NCBI GenBank assembly: GCA_022570795.1
Contig: JAKUDP010000007.1
Coordinates: 744,001-808,000, forward strand
Source: Sphaerulina vaccinii
Lineage: Eukaryota; Ascomycota; Dothideomycetes; Mycosphaerellales; Mycosphaerellaceae
DNA: 64,000 nucleotides
Direction of reading: 5' to 3'
Below are positions 1 to 10,041 of this stretch, piece after piece. The position numbers and the translations under genes are program-made. Numbering within the stretch: position 1 is the first letter of the stretch; every line of letters begins with the position of its first letter. The notes under the pieces are model-generated. The model saw only the letters and a program-made list of their open reading frames with translations. It had not been told where the DNA came from and did no database searches.

Positions 1-1331
1 TGTTGTCAAGGCGTCATCACCACGCTTCTCTCTTGCCGCCCTGCAGGAACGCGACAAAACACACCACCATCAGTAGTAGTCAAGCGACACAGCACTACCT
101 TCAGAGCTATGGTCTCTAGCAAATTTTGCTGCAACTTCGGGGCCCGATATGTCTGCCATGCACGTTTTCGCGAAACCCTGCCCGCCAGGGTGGTACAGAT
201 CCACCATCGATCTAGCTGGCTGGTTACACAGATCTGTCTGAATCGACGCTACCGATGGTACATCTCAGCTCAGGGTTACCTCCCCGCAAGTTTCTTCGAC
301 GGCAGCTCTTGCCTGGTGCGATGCGTTGTTCTCTCAAACCGCTGTAAACACCAATCGTCAAGGTGGTGTGAGAGATCATCCGACACTGCACGTTTGGCTA
401 AACGAGCTTCAGGCACCGTGTCGCAAAGCACAGCAGGCTCAGCAGCCAAGGCTCGTGGTGTGCGTTCAGACGTCCAACATGCTCTCTTGGAACTCGGTCA
501 AAAGGCAACGCAATCCTGTCTACGTGTAGAGACACAATACGTAGCTAGGTGCTCGCGTATTGGCAGAGATGACACTGACCTCTTCACAAGTTTCTGACAT
601 TGGATCGCTTGCTGCGGGCAAGGTCATCACACAGGCTGTGATTGAGATGCAGATTCGATGCTTGCAGATCTCGACAGCTGCAGTACTACCGACAACAAGG
701 TGTTTGCTACTGAACCATGAACCATTACGAAATAGCACGATCCGATCTGATAAGACTCACCATCATCCATGCCAGATGTTATATCGGCTGAATCTGACAG
801 AAGATCTGCATGCCTCAGGCATTAACTGTGCCGTTTGATCTGCAAGCACTGCGCCTCGAAGGCTCGAACAACCAACAGCTCCCACGCTCCCACTGAAGCC
901 ACCAACGTTGGCATCTTATTCTTAGCTCGGCTGAGTAACTTCGAACGACACAAGACACAGCCTTGCAGCACTGTACAACCAATCTCGCATAGATCTCAAA
1001 GCCATCGCATCGAACTAGCTTTGCTCATGCACATCAAAGCTCCGAACGCGTCCATGTGGCACTCAAGCTATCTTCCTAGTCGCTGGCGGGATGCAGATGG
1101 CCAGTTTCAAGAACTCCATCGCTCCAGTTCCGCAGCATGTTTGCTTTGCGAAGCCTCGAACGAACTCTGCCCGCGCGAGGCTGCGTGCATACCTATCTCA
1201 CAGCCTGATGGCACGGTCCAGCGCAAGACACACCGACAGCCTGATCATGAAGAAGATAAGTACAGAGGTAGGTATGAATCCTTGCGTAGCTCGTCTCGCT
1301 TCTGCTGCATCTCTATACCGGCATAACAAGG
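1..1331. other. No gene recognised upstream of the first membrane protein
   Basis: Several open frames of 67-163 codons cross this stretch on both strands, but none has recognisable domains, a convincing start or a consistent composition. The last part is probably the promoter and leader of the membrane-protein gene starting at 1332, whose ATG lies in an ACAAGGATGG context. Nothing else is supported. Confidence 0.5.
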
Positions 1332-2185
1332 ATGGCATTCGGACTAGCTATCAGAGCACCTTGGAAAGGCCGTGTCGGTCTCGTCGGCATGCCGATAGTC
1401 TCTGCTCTGATTACTGCCAACACATCAGCCATCTTCGTTCTCACCATCTTCAACGCATCTGCAGTGGAACTTCACGGCAACACAGACGACATTGTCAGGG
1501 ATCGGGCGTATGTCAGCCATGTCTCTCATCTGAAACGAAATGCAGGTACTGACCTTTCTGACAGCATCCTCGGGCTCTTCTGGTGCACAGTGCCCTTCGT
1601 CTTCGGCATCGCGACCGTGTCCGAGATCTTCTGTCTATGGACTGATCGACTGGCTCCGATATGGGTGCTGTTCTCATCGAGTATGGCCATATGCCTCTGG
1701 GCTGTTGAGATGGTGATGTGGCAGTACTGTGTCAATGGAACAGACTCGGTTCCAGGCTACTGTCCACACATCTACCAGGTCACCAGCCAGGTGCCTTTCT
1801 TTGACTGGTATAAGGCCAGCGCGTCTGCTCCTGTTGCAGCTATACCGACTCTGATCATCTTGTATGTCGAAACAACGTCACTTGCTGCAATTCTTGCTGA
1901 CATATGTGCAGATACATGGTGCAACTATCCTTTGCTGGTATCGTCGTCAATAGACAACGCAGGTACACCTTCAGAAGATCTGACATGAGCATACGGAAGT
2001 CGTTTGATGAGTCGGAGGTCACGATTACACCGGGCACGAGAACTCGGCGCACCATGTCTGTCGCTGAAGAGGAGAGGATGCTATACAACTCGCCGCCACA
2101 ATCTGTCCGATCTGTGTCGGACTCTGATAGGAACTCCTCTTCGAGCTGGCCCAGCTTCTCTCGCTTCAGTCGAACATGGCGATAG
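1332..2185 (+). CDS. Four-helix membrane protein (MARVEL-like topology), hypothetical
   Basis: Two exons, 1332-1861 and 1912-2185, give 267 aa. The 50-bp intron has GTATGT at the donor and a GCTGAC branch before TGTGCAG; the split codon restores a Leu inside the fourth hydrophobic segment. Four hydrophobic helices are visible at roughly residues 17-40, 77-102, 112-134 and 172-190. A hydrophilic cytosolic-type tail of about 75 residues follows, rich in Arg, Ser and acidic residues, including an RRSDMSIRKSFDE stretch. Four short helices with a polar C-tail match the layout of fungal MARVEL-like membrane proteins, but no diagnostic motif was seen, so the family is a guess from topology. Function unknown; probably in the plasma membrane or secretory pathway. 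Confidence 0.6.
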
Positions 2186-2324
2186 ACATTATGTATGCCA
2201 AATACAATATTACTCATACGTACAGCATGTTTACGATCTATGTGAGCTGTACAAACCATCTGTAAGGAGAAAGAGGATCGCAGGAAGGAAAGCCTACGCC
2301 AGAAATGCAACATTCAACTGGTCC

Positions 2325-3162
2325 TCAACTAAAGTCCGGCTTCGGGACCTCGTCGAAAGGATTGAAATGCTCGTTCCTCGCATCCCAAGGCATTGAGTTG
2401 TTCAAAGCATTTCCAAACCTCTCATCCTTCAGATCCAGGTGACCACAACCCCAGTCTGCAGTCATGAGCTTGTGGCTAACAGCATCATTCATTGTCTCGC
2501 GAGAGAGCAGCCACGACTTGAACCAATGGCCCCAAGGACTTTCGATCCTGTCGTCATCAGCTGTAGCCTTTCGTAGAGAGCCACTCCCGAGTGAGCCCCA
2601 GCCATGATGTGCAACGATCTTGGGATGAGTACCCTCGAAGAAGCGCACTTCGGTGTGAGACTCAGTAGTGTCTAGGCAAGTAGTCAGCACGATACTCCCA
2701 AGCTATGCATAACAAATAAGATCACCTACACCCTCCATGAACTGACCAAGAAACAAAGGACAACTCATCGTTCAAAGTCCATATAATAACATGCTCCCAG
2801 TCGTGGCGATGGCCTCCAGCCCTCCCAGTCGTGGCGATTGAGGCCATCGTGGCGTCCATTTCAGCATAATAGGCATACATGTATGCACACCAGCCGTGGT
2901 TGCAGCACTGACGATAGTAGGTGTTAGCATGCCGCAGACGATTGCCATCACTGCACTTAGGGAATTGATAGGTTGCCAGTCCCTCGTTGACATTGCCCCT
3001 TTCATCAATGGCGGCTGTGTGGAGGCAGGTATCTCTGTCGAAGTCGAGGACTGGTTGCCATTTCAGCGCTCCTGGAGTGGCATTGTCGGGTATAGCGCTT
3101 AAAAGGTTCGCGGTGGTGGTGCTTAGGAGTATGGGAAGATGGCTTCGCGCGCGGAACAGCAT
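2325..3162 (-). CDS. Necrosis- and ethylene-inducing-like protein (NLP / NPP1 family), secreted
   Basis: Two exons on the minus strand, 3162-2730 and 2671-2325, encode 259 aa. The 58-bp intron (GTAGGT...CCTAG) is placed so that the split codon restores Tyr in the conserved HGGY element. The family heptapeptide GHRHDWE is present and intact, followed by EHVIIW, and the C-terminal half keeps the HHGWGS-type and LKD elements. NLPs are secreted proteins of plant-associated fungi and oomycetes; cytotoxic members bind plant sphingolipids, and many others are non-cytotoxic. The start at 3162 is preferred because a hydrophobic signal-peptide-like segment follows directly; an in-frame ATG at 3222 would add 20 residues. 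A TATAAG on this strand (plus 3274-3279) lies about 110 bp upstream. The frame is open throughout. Activity cannot be judged from sequence. Confidence 0.85.
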
Positions 3163-3273
3163 TGTGATGATGCTGTGTGAGGGTGTCGGAACTGCGAGGT
3201 GGACGATGCCTAAAAACTTCATGCAAAGTTCCTGTTGCTTCTACTTGCATTGGTGTGTACTTGACTGCGAGTC

Positions 3274-3279
3274 TTATAG
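3274..3279 (-). promoter_or_regulatory. Candidate TATA box of the NLP gene
   Basis: A TATAAG hexamer read on the minus strand lies 52 bp upstream of the ATG at 3222 and 112 bp upstream of the preferred ATG at 3162. That spacing leaves a plausible leader for the 3162 start and a very short one for 3222. Position and consensus are the only support. Confidence 0.35.
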
Positions 3280-3366
3280 AAACCACTCTGGAGAACACGT
3301 CTTTGCATGTCGCCCATTGCAGGGGTAGTCATCCTCCTTCCGTCATTGTAAGGCTGCCACTTCTGG

Positions 3367-4356
3367 TCAGTGGAGACCGAAGATGTAACCTGTGCTCTTC
3401 CTTTCCCACCCTCTGTCTAACAATCTAAGTTCTTCCTGACCTACAGCGAGCGTGTTATTTCTAAAGCCAGATAGCGATATCGAGTTTGCATTGCTATTGC
3501 TTCGGGCTCTGCACCGCGGATGCCGCTGGTATGCTTGGCAAGCCAGAGCTGACGCTAAGGCCAAAGCTGAGAAATGTGACCACATGCAACATCTGATGTT
3601 GCGAGTGAACGTCCTGAGGCTATGGTGCACCTGCCGCGCTGCTGGAGATCAAGCTGCTGAAGTGGCGAAGAGCGACGGTTTGAATGGAGAGCACCATAGA
3701 GAGGGCTGGTGAGGACGCCTTGGCTGATAGTTCTTGTACTTGGCTGCAACTGGGTTGTTTCGGGTATCCTTCTCGTGGTATGGGCCGTAAGTCTGTTGGA
3801 TGGTTGTATTCTGCGGGACTTCTTTCATGTACTCGTGGTTGCGTATTACTGCAACGTCCGTCTCCTAGACAGCACCATAGTGCTGAATGAACAGGTACTT
3901 CCACTTCCCCTCCATTTCTGGGTTTGTAGCCATAGTCTCAGTAAGATCGACATGGCCTTTCAGAGCTTTCAGGAAACCAAACTTGTGGTAGATTCAGCGG
4001 CCAGCCCAAAACTGGGCGACTTGTGCTGTGCTCATGTCATGGGCAGTGGGTTTCGCACTGGTGTCTAACTTCAGTGACATGCCGATTGCGCATGCCTGGA
4101 GAACAGTCAGAGAGCCATGGCCGTATGCTCCCTGTACACCCGTCCTGTCATACATGGTGTATGTGGTAGGGAACTTCGATGTCGTGGTGACCGAGTGGTA
4201 AGATGGAAGAGAGGAGAGACGACCGCGCAAGGCGCAAGGAGCCAAGAGATTGTGGATTGCCTTTTCTCCAACTTCTCCTCGTCCATCACAGCTCTTTAAC
4301 CTTTTCATCCCATACAAAAGCCATCGTCTCTGACCTGAGCATTCAACGGAATTCAA
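3367..4356 (-). pseudogene. Probable decayed gene with three in-frame stop codons
   Basis: One minus-strand frame runs from 4356 to 3367 (330 codons) with only three stops: TGA at 3996-3994, TAG at 3867-3865 and TGA at 3651-3649. Between them the translation looks protein-like, for example the segments after TYTMYDRTG and around KALKGHVDLTETM and YHEKDTRNNPVAAKY. No GT-AG intron of normal size removes the first two stops. Each stop could derive from CGA or CAG by a C-to-T change, as expected for CpG deamination or repeat-induced point mutation; the ancestral codons are not known. The family was not recognised. It lies immediately upstream of the NLP gene on the same strand. A multi-exon gene with unusual introns is the alternative. 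Confidence 0.35.
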
Positions 4357-4768
4357 CGGAATGCGTTCGAGCTCGTTCTCAACTTGAAAGATATGTCAGA
4401 TCTGCCCGCGAAACAGCCTCTCGTCGCGAGAAAAAGCGAGCTCTCTGTGACTGCCAACGCGAAAGAGTCGCGATCCTTTCACGGAAGCCTACCTTTGTAC
4501 AAGCACGATAACACGCATTTATACAGGCTACGTACGTTCATCTTCCAATGGCATCAGGATCTTCTGGTCACGCAGCCTCGCGATTTACTTCCAGGCATTG
4601 CCGGACCTGGTCCGAGACAGGCTTCAAAGCTCATTTCGCAGCATGGTATGCCTGAACTCATGACACGGTCGACTTTTCGAACCTCCTGTGACTTCATACT
4701 TCTTCTCCTCATTATGTATACTTGTAAGCCAGCTCCGGACAGCTAGCCGCTAATTGCAGCAAGACAAT
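4357..4768. other. Leader region of the GPI-protein gene
   Basis: A 120-codon plus-strand frame (4384-4746) covers most of this interval, but it has no recognisable features and ends just before the start of the Ser/Thr-rich wall protein. It is most likely promoter and 5' leader. Confidence 0.4.
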
Positions 4769-5293
4769 ATGGCTCCTCTACTACGAATCGCAATAGCGCT
4801 CGGAGTGCTCACCGCATATGTCCTCGCACAAGACATGAAAGCCAGTGTGCCTTCGCAAAACAATACCAATCCGATACAAGTCGAAGACCCTAGCGACCAG
4901 ACCAGCTACATCTCTGCGAACAGTCCCACGCCAATTCCGGCGAGCTCGACAAACGACAATGCGATCGTGATCTGCAACACTGTAGATGGCAGCGCCAGTT
5001 GCTCAACATTTGAGGCTGTGACAAGCTTCTCCAGCTTAACAGCAGTCGCGACGGGAATCTTGACTGCTAGTGACACGCGCACTACCGCCATGTCGACCAC
5101 TGGGATGATGAGAACTACAAGCGGGTCAGCAACGAGGGAGACGGTTAGTGGGACAAGGACGAGTGGGATCACGGCGTCTCCTACGGAGAGCGGGCAAGGG
5201 AGTGGTGCTGTAGGGCAGGAGTTGTCCTCGATATGGGAGCGTATCCTGGTCATGGGTGTCCTGGCTGTGGGTGGAGGCCTGGTAGGACTGTAG
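4769..5293 (+). CDS. Small GPI-anchored Ser/Thr-rich cell-wall protein
   Basis: Single exon, 174 aa, starting at the ATG at 4769 (MAPLLRIAIALG). Residues 1-20 form a signal peptide ending near VLAQ. The body is rich in Ser and Thr (about 20-150), typical of O-mannosylated wall proteins, with a Cys pair around ICNTVDGSASC. The last 16 residues are hydrophobic (ILVMGVLAVGGGLVGL), preceded by a small-residue SGQGSGAV stretch that could hold the GPI attachment site. The expected location is plasma membrane or cell wall. No enzymatic domain is visible. Such proteins are common and diverge quickly in filamentous ascomycetes. Confidence 0.7.
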   Translation: MAPLLRIAIALGVLTAYVLAQDMKASVPSQNNTNPIQVEDPSDQTSYISANSPTPIPASSTNDNAIVICNTVDGSASCSTFEAVTSFSSLTAVATGILTASDTRTTAMSTTGMMRTTSGSATRETVSGTRTSGITASPTESGQGSGAVGQELSSIWERILVMGVLAVGGGLVGL

Positions 5294-5575
5294 TGGTATG
5301 TATGGCATCGTCTCTCGTGCTGTTTGTCCACATCTGCTGAATGCTTCCCATAGTATCTCCATACAGCGGCCACACTCCAATCTTGCTTCGTCGCACAACA
5401 GCTCGGCGCAGTCGCCGTTGATACCCTCGAGATACTAGCATGTGTTAGTGATACTCACCTATAAACGCGATGTGAATACAACTCACCAAAAGTATCTCCG
5501 ATTCTCACGTGTCCCCATTTCCAATCACGGTCGCGCGCTCATCGGCCCAGTCAGAGCAAGACATCGGAGCGATCG

Positions 5576-6580
5576 CTAAAAGGCACTCTGGTCGCAAGCC
5601 ATGTAGTGAAGCGGCTTGGTTTGTCCAGGCTTTGGCTTCCCTTTCTTGCCACCGCAGACGACCTTGTGAGTCTTCCAGTCCTCCTTCTGGCAGTCAGCGC
5701 CGCAGTAGCGTCGAATCTTGCAGCGACCGCAAGCCATAAGCGTGTCGCCCTTCTCTGCAATGATTGCGCCACAGCTACCACAAGCTGGTGCCACTGCCGT
5801 TCCGAGCGTGATCTCGACGGGAGATTTGACCTTGAGTGGGTCACGTCCGGCCTTGCGCAAGGCTGTGAGGTATGGATCAACGCCCCAATCCTCTCCCACA
5901 ATGCGTCGCTGGAACTCGATAAAGTATGAGTGGAAAGCTTGTGGGGTGAGCTTTCGCATGAGAGCATTCTTGCAGCGCTCCTTGTCCTCTGGGGTATCCG
6001 CAGCGAGATATGGCAGACCAAACTTGCAGTGGAGCACGTCGAGCAGATACTCGGCCAAGCACGACATCTGACCGTCGTCGAATGGTTTGCCATCGGCACG
6101 GATGGCTGCGACGTGGCCTCGAGGAGCTGTTCTGGTGAAGCGAGCGAAGGTTGCCGAGGATGGGTGGCCGTCGAGGAATAGTCCGACGCTGCCAGCGTTC
6201 AGCTCGTTGTTGCTGTTGATGTTGAAAGGAGCCCACTTCACGAGCACTCCCAATTGTCCGGTAATGGCCGACTCAGTCCACTGGAAGTCGGCTGTTCGGA
6301 CGGGATAGTTGGCGAACAGGACGCGGTGGACCATTGGATCGTCTGCGGTTGCGTTGACGCCGCAGAACTTAAGAGAGCCATCTTGCTCCTGGATCTCGAT
6401 GACTGCTGCCCAAACGCGGCCATCTGGCAATGGCTTGAACAGCTCGGGCCCCTCCATGGAGTAGGGGTTGGGGGAAGGGAGAGGAGCGTCAAGCTCAGTG
6501 GCGACTGGCGGCGGTGTAGTCATTGTGCTCATGTCTCGAAGGCGAGCGAGAATTGAAACTGTCTTGTGTTGAATCGCCAT
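5576..6580 (-). CDS. MYND-type zinc-finger protein
   Basis: Single exon on the minus strand, 334 aa from the ATG at 6580; a second good start is the ATG at 6532 (MSTMTTPPPV), 16 codons in. The C-terminal region carries a MYND finger: CGSCG, then CGRCKIRRYCGADC, then WKTHKVVC, giving the seven Cys and one His ligands in the usual order. MYND fingers mediate protein-protein contacts with proline-rich partners. The N-terminal 240 residues form a folded-looking domain without recognised motifs. This domain order (unknown N-terminal domain plus C-terminal MYND) is frequent among uncharacterised fungal proteins. There is no SET domain, so it is not an obvious SMYD methyltransferase. Confidence 0.8.
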   Translation of the reverse strand: MAIQHKTVSILARLRDMSTMTTPPPVATELDAPLPSPNPYSMEGPELFKPLPDGRVWAAVIEIQEQDGSLKFCGVNATADDPMVHRVLFANYPVRTADFQWTESAITGQLGVLVKWAPFNINSNNELNAGSVGLFLDGHPSSATFARFTRTAPRGHVAAIRADGKPFDDGQMSCLAEYLLDVLHCKFGLPYLAADTPEDKERCKNALMRKLTPQAFHSYFIEFQRRIVGEDWGVDPYLTALRKAGRDPLKVKSPVEITLGTAVAPACGSCGAIIAEKGDTLMACGRCKIRRYCGADCQKEDWKTHKVVCGGKKGKPKPGQTKPLHYMACDQSAF

Positions 6581-6604
6581 TTGAGGTACGTTCTGTTTTT
6601 GCAA

Positions 6605-7233
6605 GGCGTCGAGGTGTGCTGAAGTGAAGCTGACAGAAAGGGAGCGTGTGTTGTGATGAAGGATGCGACGCCGAAGAACGAAGCTGAAGCGAGGATGTGT
6701 TGTTGGAGAGAAGGAGTGAGCGGTGCTGAAGTGTCGGTGAGGATTACAGTGAGAAGTTCCGTCAATATGAAGCGAAAGTTGTTGTTGTTGTGAAGATTAA
6801 CCGTCACTAGCGACGTTTGCCTGCAGATAACATGTTCCAGGATCTAATCGGATCGTAGTCTTCTCGTATACAACTCAACATCTTATCGAAATCTTCTCCA
6901 CTTGCTTAAGCAGCTGGCTCGTTAACATATCTACGACTGTAGTAGCATAGTCGGCGATCGATTGGGGAGGGCATGAACTCACAGCGAAGCCTCGAGGCAG
7001 AATCCGAGAAGAGCACGGAATGGTAAGATCCTGGAACATATTATTAAAAACATGTCGCTTCACAGCCATATCGTTCCAAGGACCTGTAACAAGATTGAAA
7101 GACCTATCATGAAGTGTATGATATACATTTTACATATATACAGCTCTTCCAATGCTATAGATGTACTCATAGCTCATATCTCATTCCACGCTATGCATAA
7201 CTTTTGATCCCAGCTCCAGAACATGCATGCAGC
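6605..7233. other. Intergenic, 5' of the MYND gene and 3' of the GH32 gene
   Basis: Contains the promoter of the MYND gene and the 3' flank of the GH32 gene. The part near 7100-7145 is AT-rich and fits a 3' untranslated region. No coding or RNA feature was recognised. Confidence 0.5.
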
Positions 7234-9180
7234 TTAGTTACCGCTCCACCAGATATAGTCGTTGGTCTGCTCGGGCGTATCCCAGATGAGCTTACTGGAG
7301 CTGTTAAGCGGCCTCTGTGGCCAAACATTCGCAGTCTCGACCCAAGCGTGTACAGTATCGAACTCAGCAGTCGAGCCCTCACCAACATAAACACCATACC
7401 CAGTAGAGCAGCTCTTGCTTGGGTAGATTCGAGCAGTCAAAGCGAAGCGCTCATTGACATAAATTTCCACCACTGAACCATCAATAAAGACATCGAAAGT
7501 GATAGGCTCAGTCTCATTGGTGGTGGTGAGAGTGTAAGGCTGGAAATATCCAGTAATGGTCTCGTTGTTGAACTCGACGATCTGGGAAGAGTGGAGACGT
7601 TCGACGAGGATGGTGTGATTTGAAGGCTCGTAGATGATGGTAGTGTACTCTTCTCCGTAGATCGAGGCGGCGATTGTGAGACCGACTGGACCTGTGGCGT
7701 TCTTTACTGTGGTCTTGATCTCCATGTGCGAGGTGGCGATCTTGCTGAGCATGGTGGATTGGCTATAGGTCTTTACGCCGTAAGCAACATATGTCGAGCC
7801 GTTGCGGAGACCTTCAACAACATCGTCGAGTGGGCGGACACCGAGAGTGCGAGCTGTGCCGTTTTCGACGATGGAAGTCTTGGCCTCTGTAAGAGCTGTT
7901 GTGTTGGCTACGTTGTCCACCTCGTGAACAAAAAGCTCACGTGGAAGCGAGAGAGCACCTTGGAAGCCAACCTGGCTGGTAGAGAAAAGGCCTCCTTCAC
8001 CGACGAAGTCTTCCTTCAACCAGGCATACTGCACACGCCTGTTGTTCTTGGTATCGTTGAAGCTGGAAAGAGCATAGCCGACACCCCAGTCACCAGCACC
8101 ACCAGTCAATGGGACGAACTCGGCACTACCGTTCTCACGACGCACCATGTGGCCTTCGTTCCAGAGTGACCATTGTGCAGAGGAGTGGAAAGAAACGTTG
8201 CCGCCCTCAGAACCCATGTTGACATACCAGTGGTCATTACCAGCACGATCCTTGAGCGGGAAGAAGCCAGAGACCTCAAAGTTGAAGCCGTATGTTCCCG
8301 TGCTGAGAACAGGTCCAACGGAAGTGTTAGCAACTGGCTCCCACAGAGCACCGAGGAAAGTCCAGTTGGTCAGATCGCTGGCTGGAGCAGTCCAGAGAGG
8401 AATGCGTGGTCCAACACCCTTGATGCCAGATCCAAAGACTGCGTAGTAGTGTGGCTCCTCAACTTGCAGAATCGAGTCCAGCTCTGGGATAGGCTCGAAG
8501 AATGGATCGCGGAAACCGGTGACGTTCCAGTGCATTGGTGCAGTCTCGGTAGTAGCGTTGATGATTGGGTTACCCTCGTGTCGCTTCCAAGTCTTTCCTC
8601 CATCGTGGCTAAGAGCGAGAGACTGGGTCTCAGTGCCTGGGGCATAGTATCTGGTCCAGCTTGTAGGAAGGTAGCTGACTGATGTATAGAAGAGGAGCAG
8701 AGTGCCGTCTTGTTCACCCTTGAGGTTGACTGGCTGTGCGGTTCCAGAGAAGATACCAAGACCATCATAGGTGCCATTGCCTTCGGGTGATAGTGCAAGG
8801 TAATCTCTGTTCTCCCAGCCTCCAACATCCTCCCAGTGAATCAGGTCTTTGCTCGTCGCGTGTCCCCAGCTGATATTGCCCCAATTTATGTGCTCTGGAT
8901 GGGACTGGTAGAAGCCATGATAAACCTCGGTGGTAGGATCATACATGAAGCCACACGGATCGTTCATCCATCCTGCTGGTGCGATGAAGTGACTTGTGGG
9001 TCTCCATCTGTTGAAGAGAGTGTTGTTTCCCATCGATCTGATCTCCGTTGCTGTGATGGACTTGCAGGACTCATTCTGTGGTGTTGTCGAGTATTGACGT
9101 TCTGCCAGTGTAGGCACGCTGTAGCCATAGCTCATAGGCAGAGCAGCCAAGAAGGCTGCAGCAGAAGTAGTAGATCGCAT
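7234..9180 (-). CDS. Secreted glycoside hydrolase family 32 (invertase / fructan hydrolase-like)
   Basis: Single exon on the minus strand, 648 aa from the ATG at 9180; an upstream in-frame ATG at 9213 would precede the signal peptide by 11 residues. Residues 1-19 look like a signal peptide. The GH32 five-bladed propeller motifs are present: WMNDP at 71-75 with the nucleophile Asp74, FRDP at 223-226 with the transition-state Asp, and a third acidic motif at about 301-305 with Glu302. That third motif reads FEVSG rather than the usual ECP/ECV form. A beta-sandwich module follows, ending in WWSGN. Many N-X-S/T sites suggest a glycosylated extracellular enzyme acting on sucrose, inulin or related fructosides. 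Substrate specificity and the balance of hydrolysis and transfer cannot be read from sequence. Confidence 0.9.
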   Translation of the reverse strand: MRSTTSAAAFLAALPMSYGYSVPTLAERQYSTTPQNESCKSITATEIRSMGNNTLFNRWRPTSHFIAPAGWMNDPCGFMYDPTTEVYHGFYQSHPEHINWGNISWGHATSKDLIHWEDVGGWENRDYLALSPEGNGTYDGLGIFSGTAQPVNLKGEQDGTLLLFYTSVSYLPTSWTRYYAPGTETQSLALSHDGGKTWKRHEGNPIINATTETAPMHWNVTGFRDPFFEPIPELDSILQVEEPHYYAVFGSGIKGVGPRIPLWTAPASDLTNWTFLGALWEPVANTSVGPVLSTGTYGFNFEVSGFFPLKDRAGNDHWYVNMGSEGGNVSFHSSAQWSLWNEGHMVRRENGSAEFVPLTGGAGDWGVGYALSSFNDTKNNRRVQYAWLKEDFVGEGGLFSTSQVGFQGALSLPRELFVHEVDNVANTTALTEAKTSIVENGTARTLGVRPLDDVVEGLRNGSTYVAYGVKTYSQSTMLSKIATSHMEIKTTVKNATGPVGLTIAASIYGEEYTTIIYEPSNHTILVERLHSSQIVEFNNETITGYFQPYTLTTTNETEPITFDVFIDGSVVEIYVNERFALTARIYPSKSCSTGYGVYVGEGSTAEFDTVHAWVETANVWPQRPLNSSSKLIWDTPEQTNDYIWWSGN

Positions 9181-9213
9181 CGTGGATAGGTAGAGGGATG
9201 ATGAAAGTGACAA

Positions 9214-10041
9214 GAAATGTACTCACTGGGATGCCAGCATCATATACCATTTCCCTACCATACGAACGCCGGCGTGATCCTTACGACCACGCGCACAATG
9301 CATGGCAAGATGCATACTACTGTATTCACTAGCATGGGTTCATTGTCTGTGCCCGGTCAATGGTTCGCGATGAGAAGGTATCGTGATGTAAACAGCGGCA
9401 GATTTTTTGAGGCTCTAGCTCGAACCCCAGCCTTCACCAAGCTGGAGTGAGGGGATGGTCATTCGCGGATTGGTGGGGAGAGTTCTCGGACCGTTTTGCA
9501 GGAAATGCTTGGCCTAGATTTCTTGTGATCTCGCGGTTCTGCGTATGCATCAGGAAAGGCTCCCTGCGGTGTTATGTCGGAGCGTAGGCGTCGGCTTTGG
9601 AAGGCTTACGACCTAAGTGTCCAATAGAGTCGAGTTTCGCCGACGAATGTTTGCAAACGTGTGTTCGCTGCTCATCGGACCTATGAACTGCTAGTAAAGA
9701 TATCGGTCCTACACTGCAGCTGCATCTTTGGGGTCTCCACGGGGTCTGGAATCCTTCCGTACACCCACCAAACGCTTCTGTAGTGCTTCTGTGCATAAGT
9801 AGCGTACTGAGAACACGAGTGCTGAGCGGCAAGTACATGCGAATTGCCTGCGCACGCGAGTATCGGGTTGTGGAAGCTGACCAGACTTGCCCCGTGCACA
9901 GTCAGAGAGTTGATGAAACCATTAGTCAAGAAGAGGACAGTCTTCGCGTCTCGGCCGTGAATGCTCTGAATTTCAATTCGATGGCATTGCGCCCTGTCTG
10001 GAGTCGTAAGAGCCGTGATCGTTGCTCGTCAATGGAGATCA
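9214..10041. other. Intergenic between GH32 and protein-kinase genes
   Basis: Holds the promoter of the GH32 gene (a TATATG-like element on the minus strand near 9241-9246, about 60 bp before the start) and the 3' flank of the kinase gene. Short frames here show no recognisable features. Confidence 0.45.

Noticed and set aside
1508..1545. GTATGT...TGCAG inside exon 1 of the first membrane protein
   Set aside because: At 38 bp it is too short for an intron here and would shift an otherwise long open frame.
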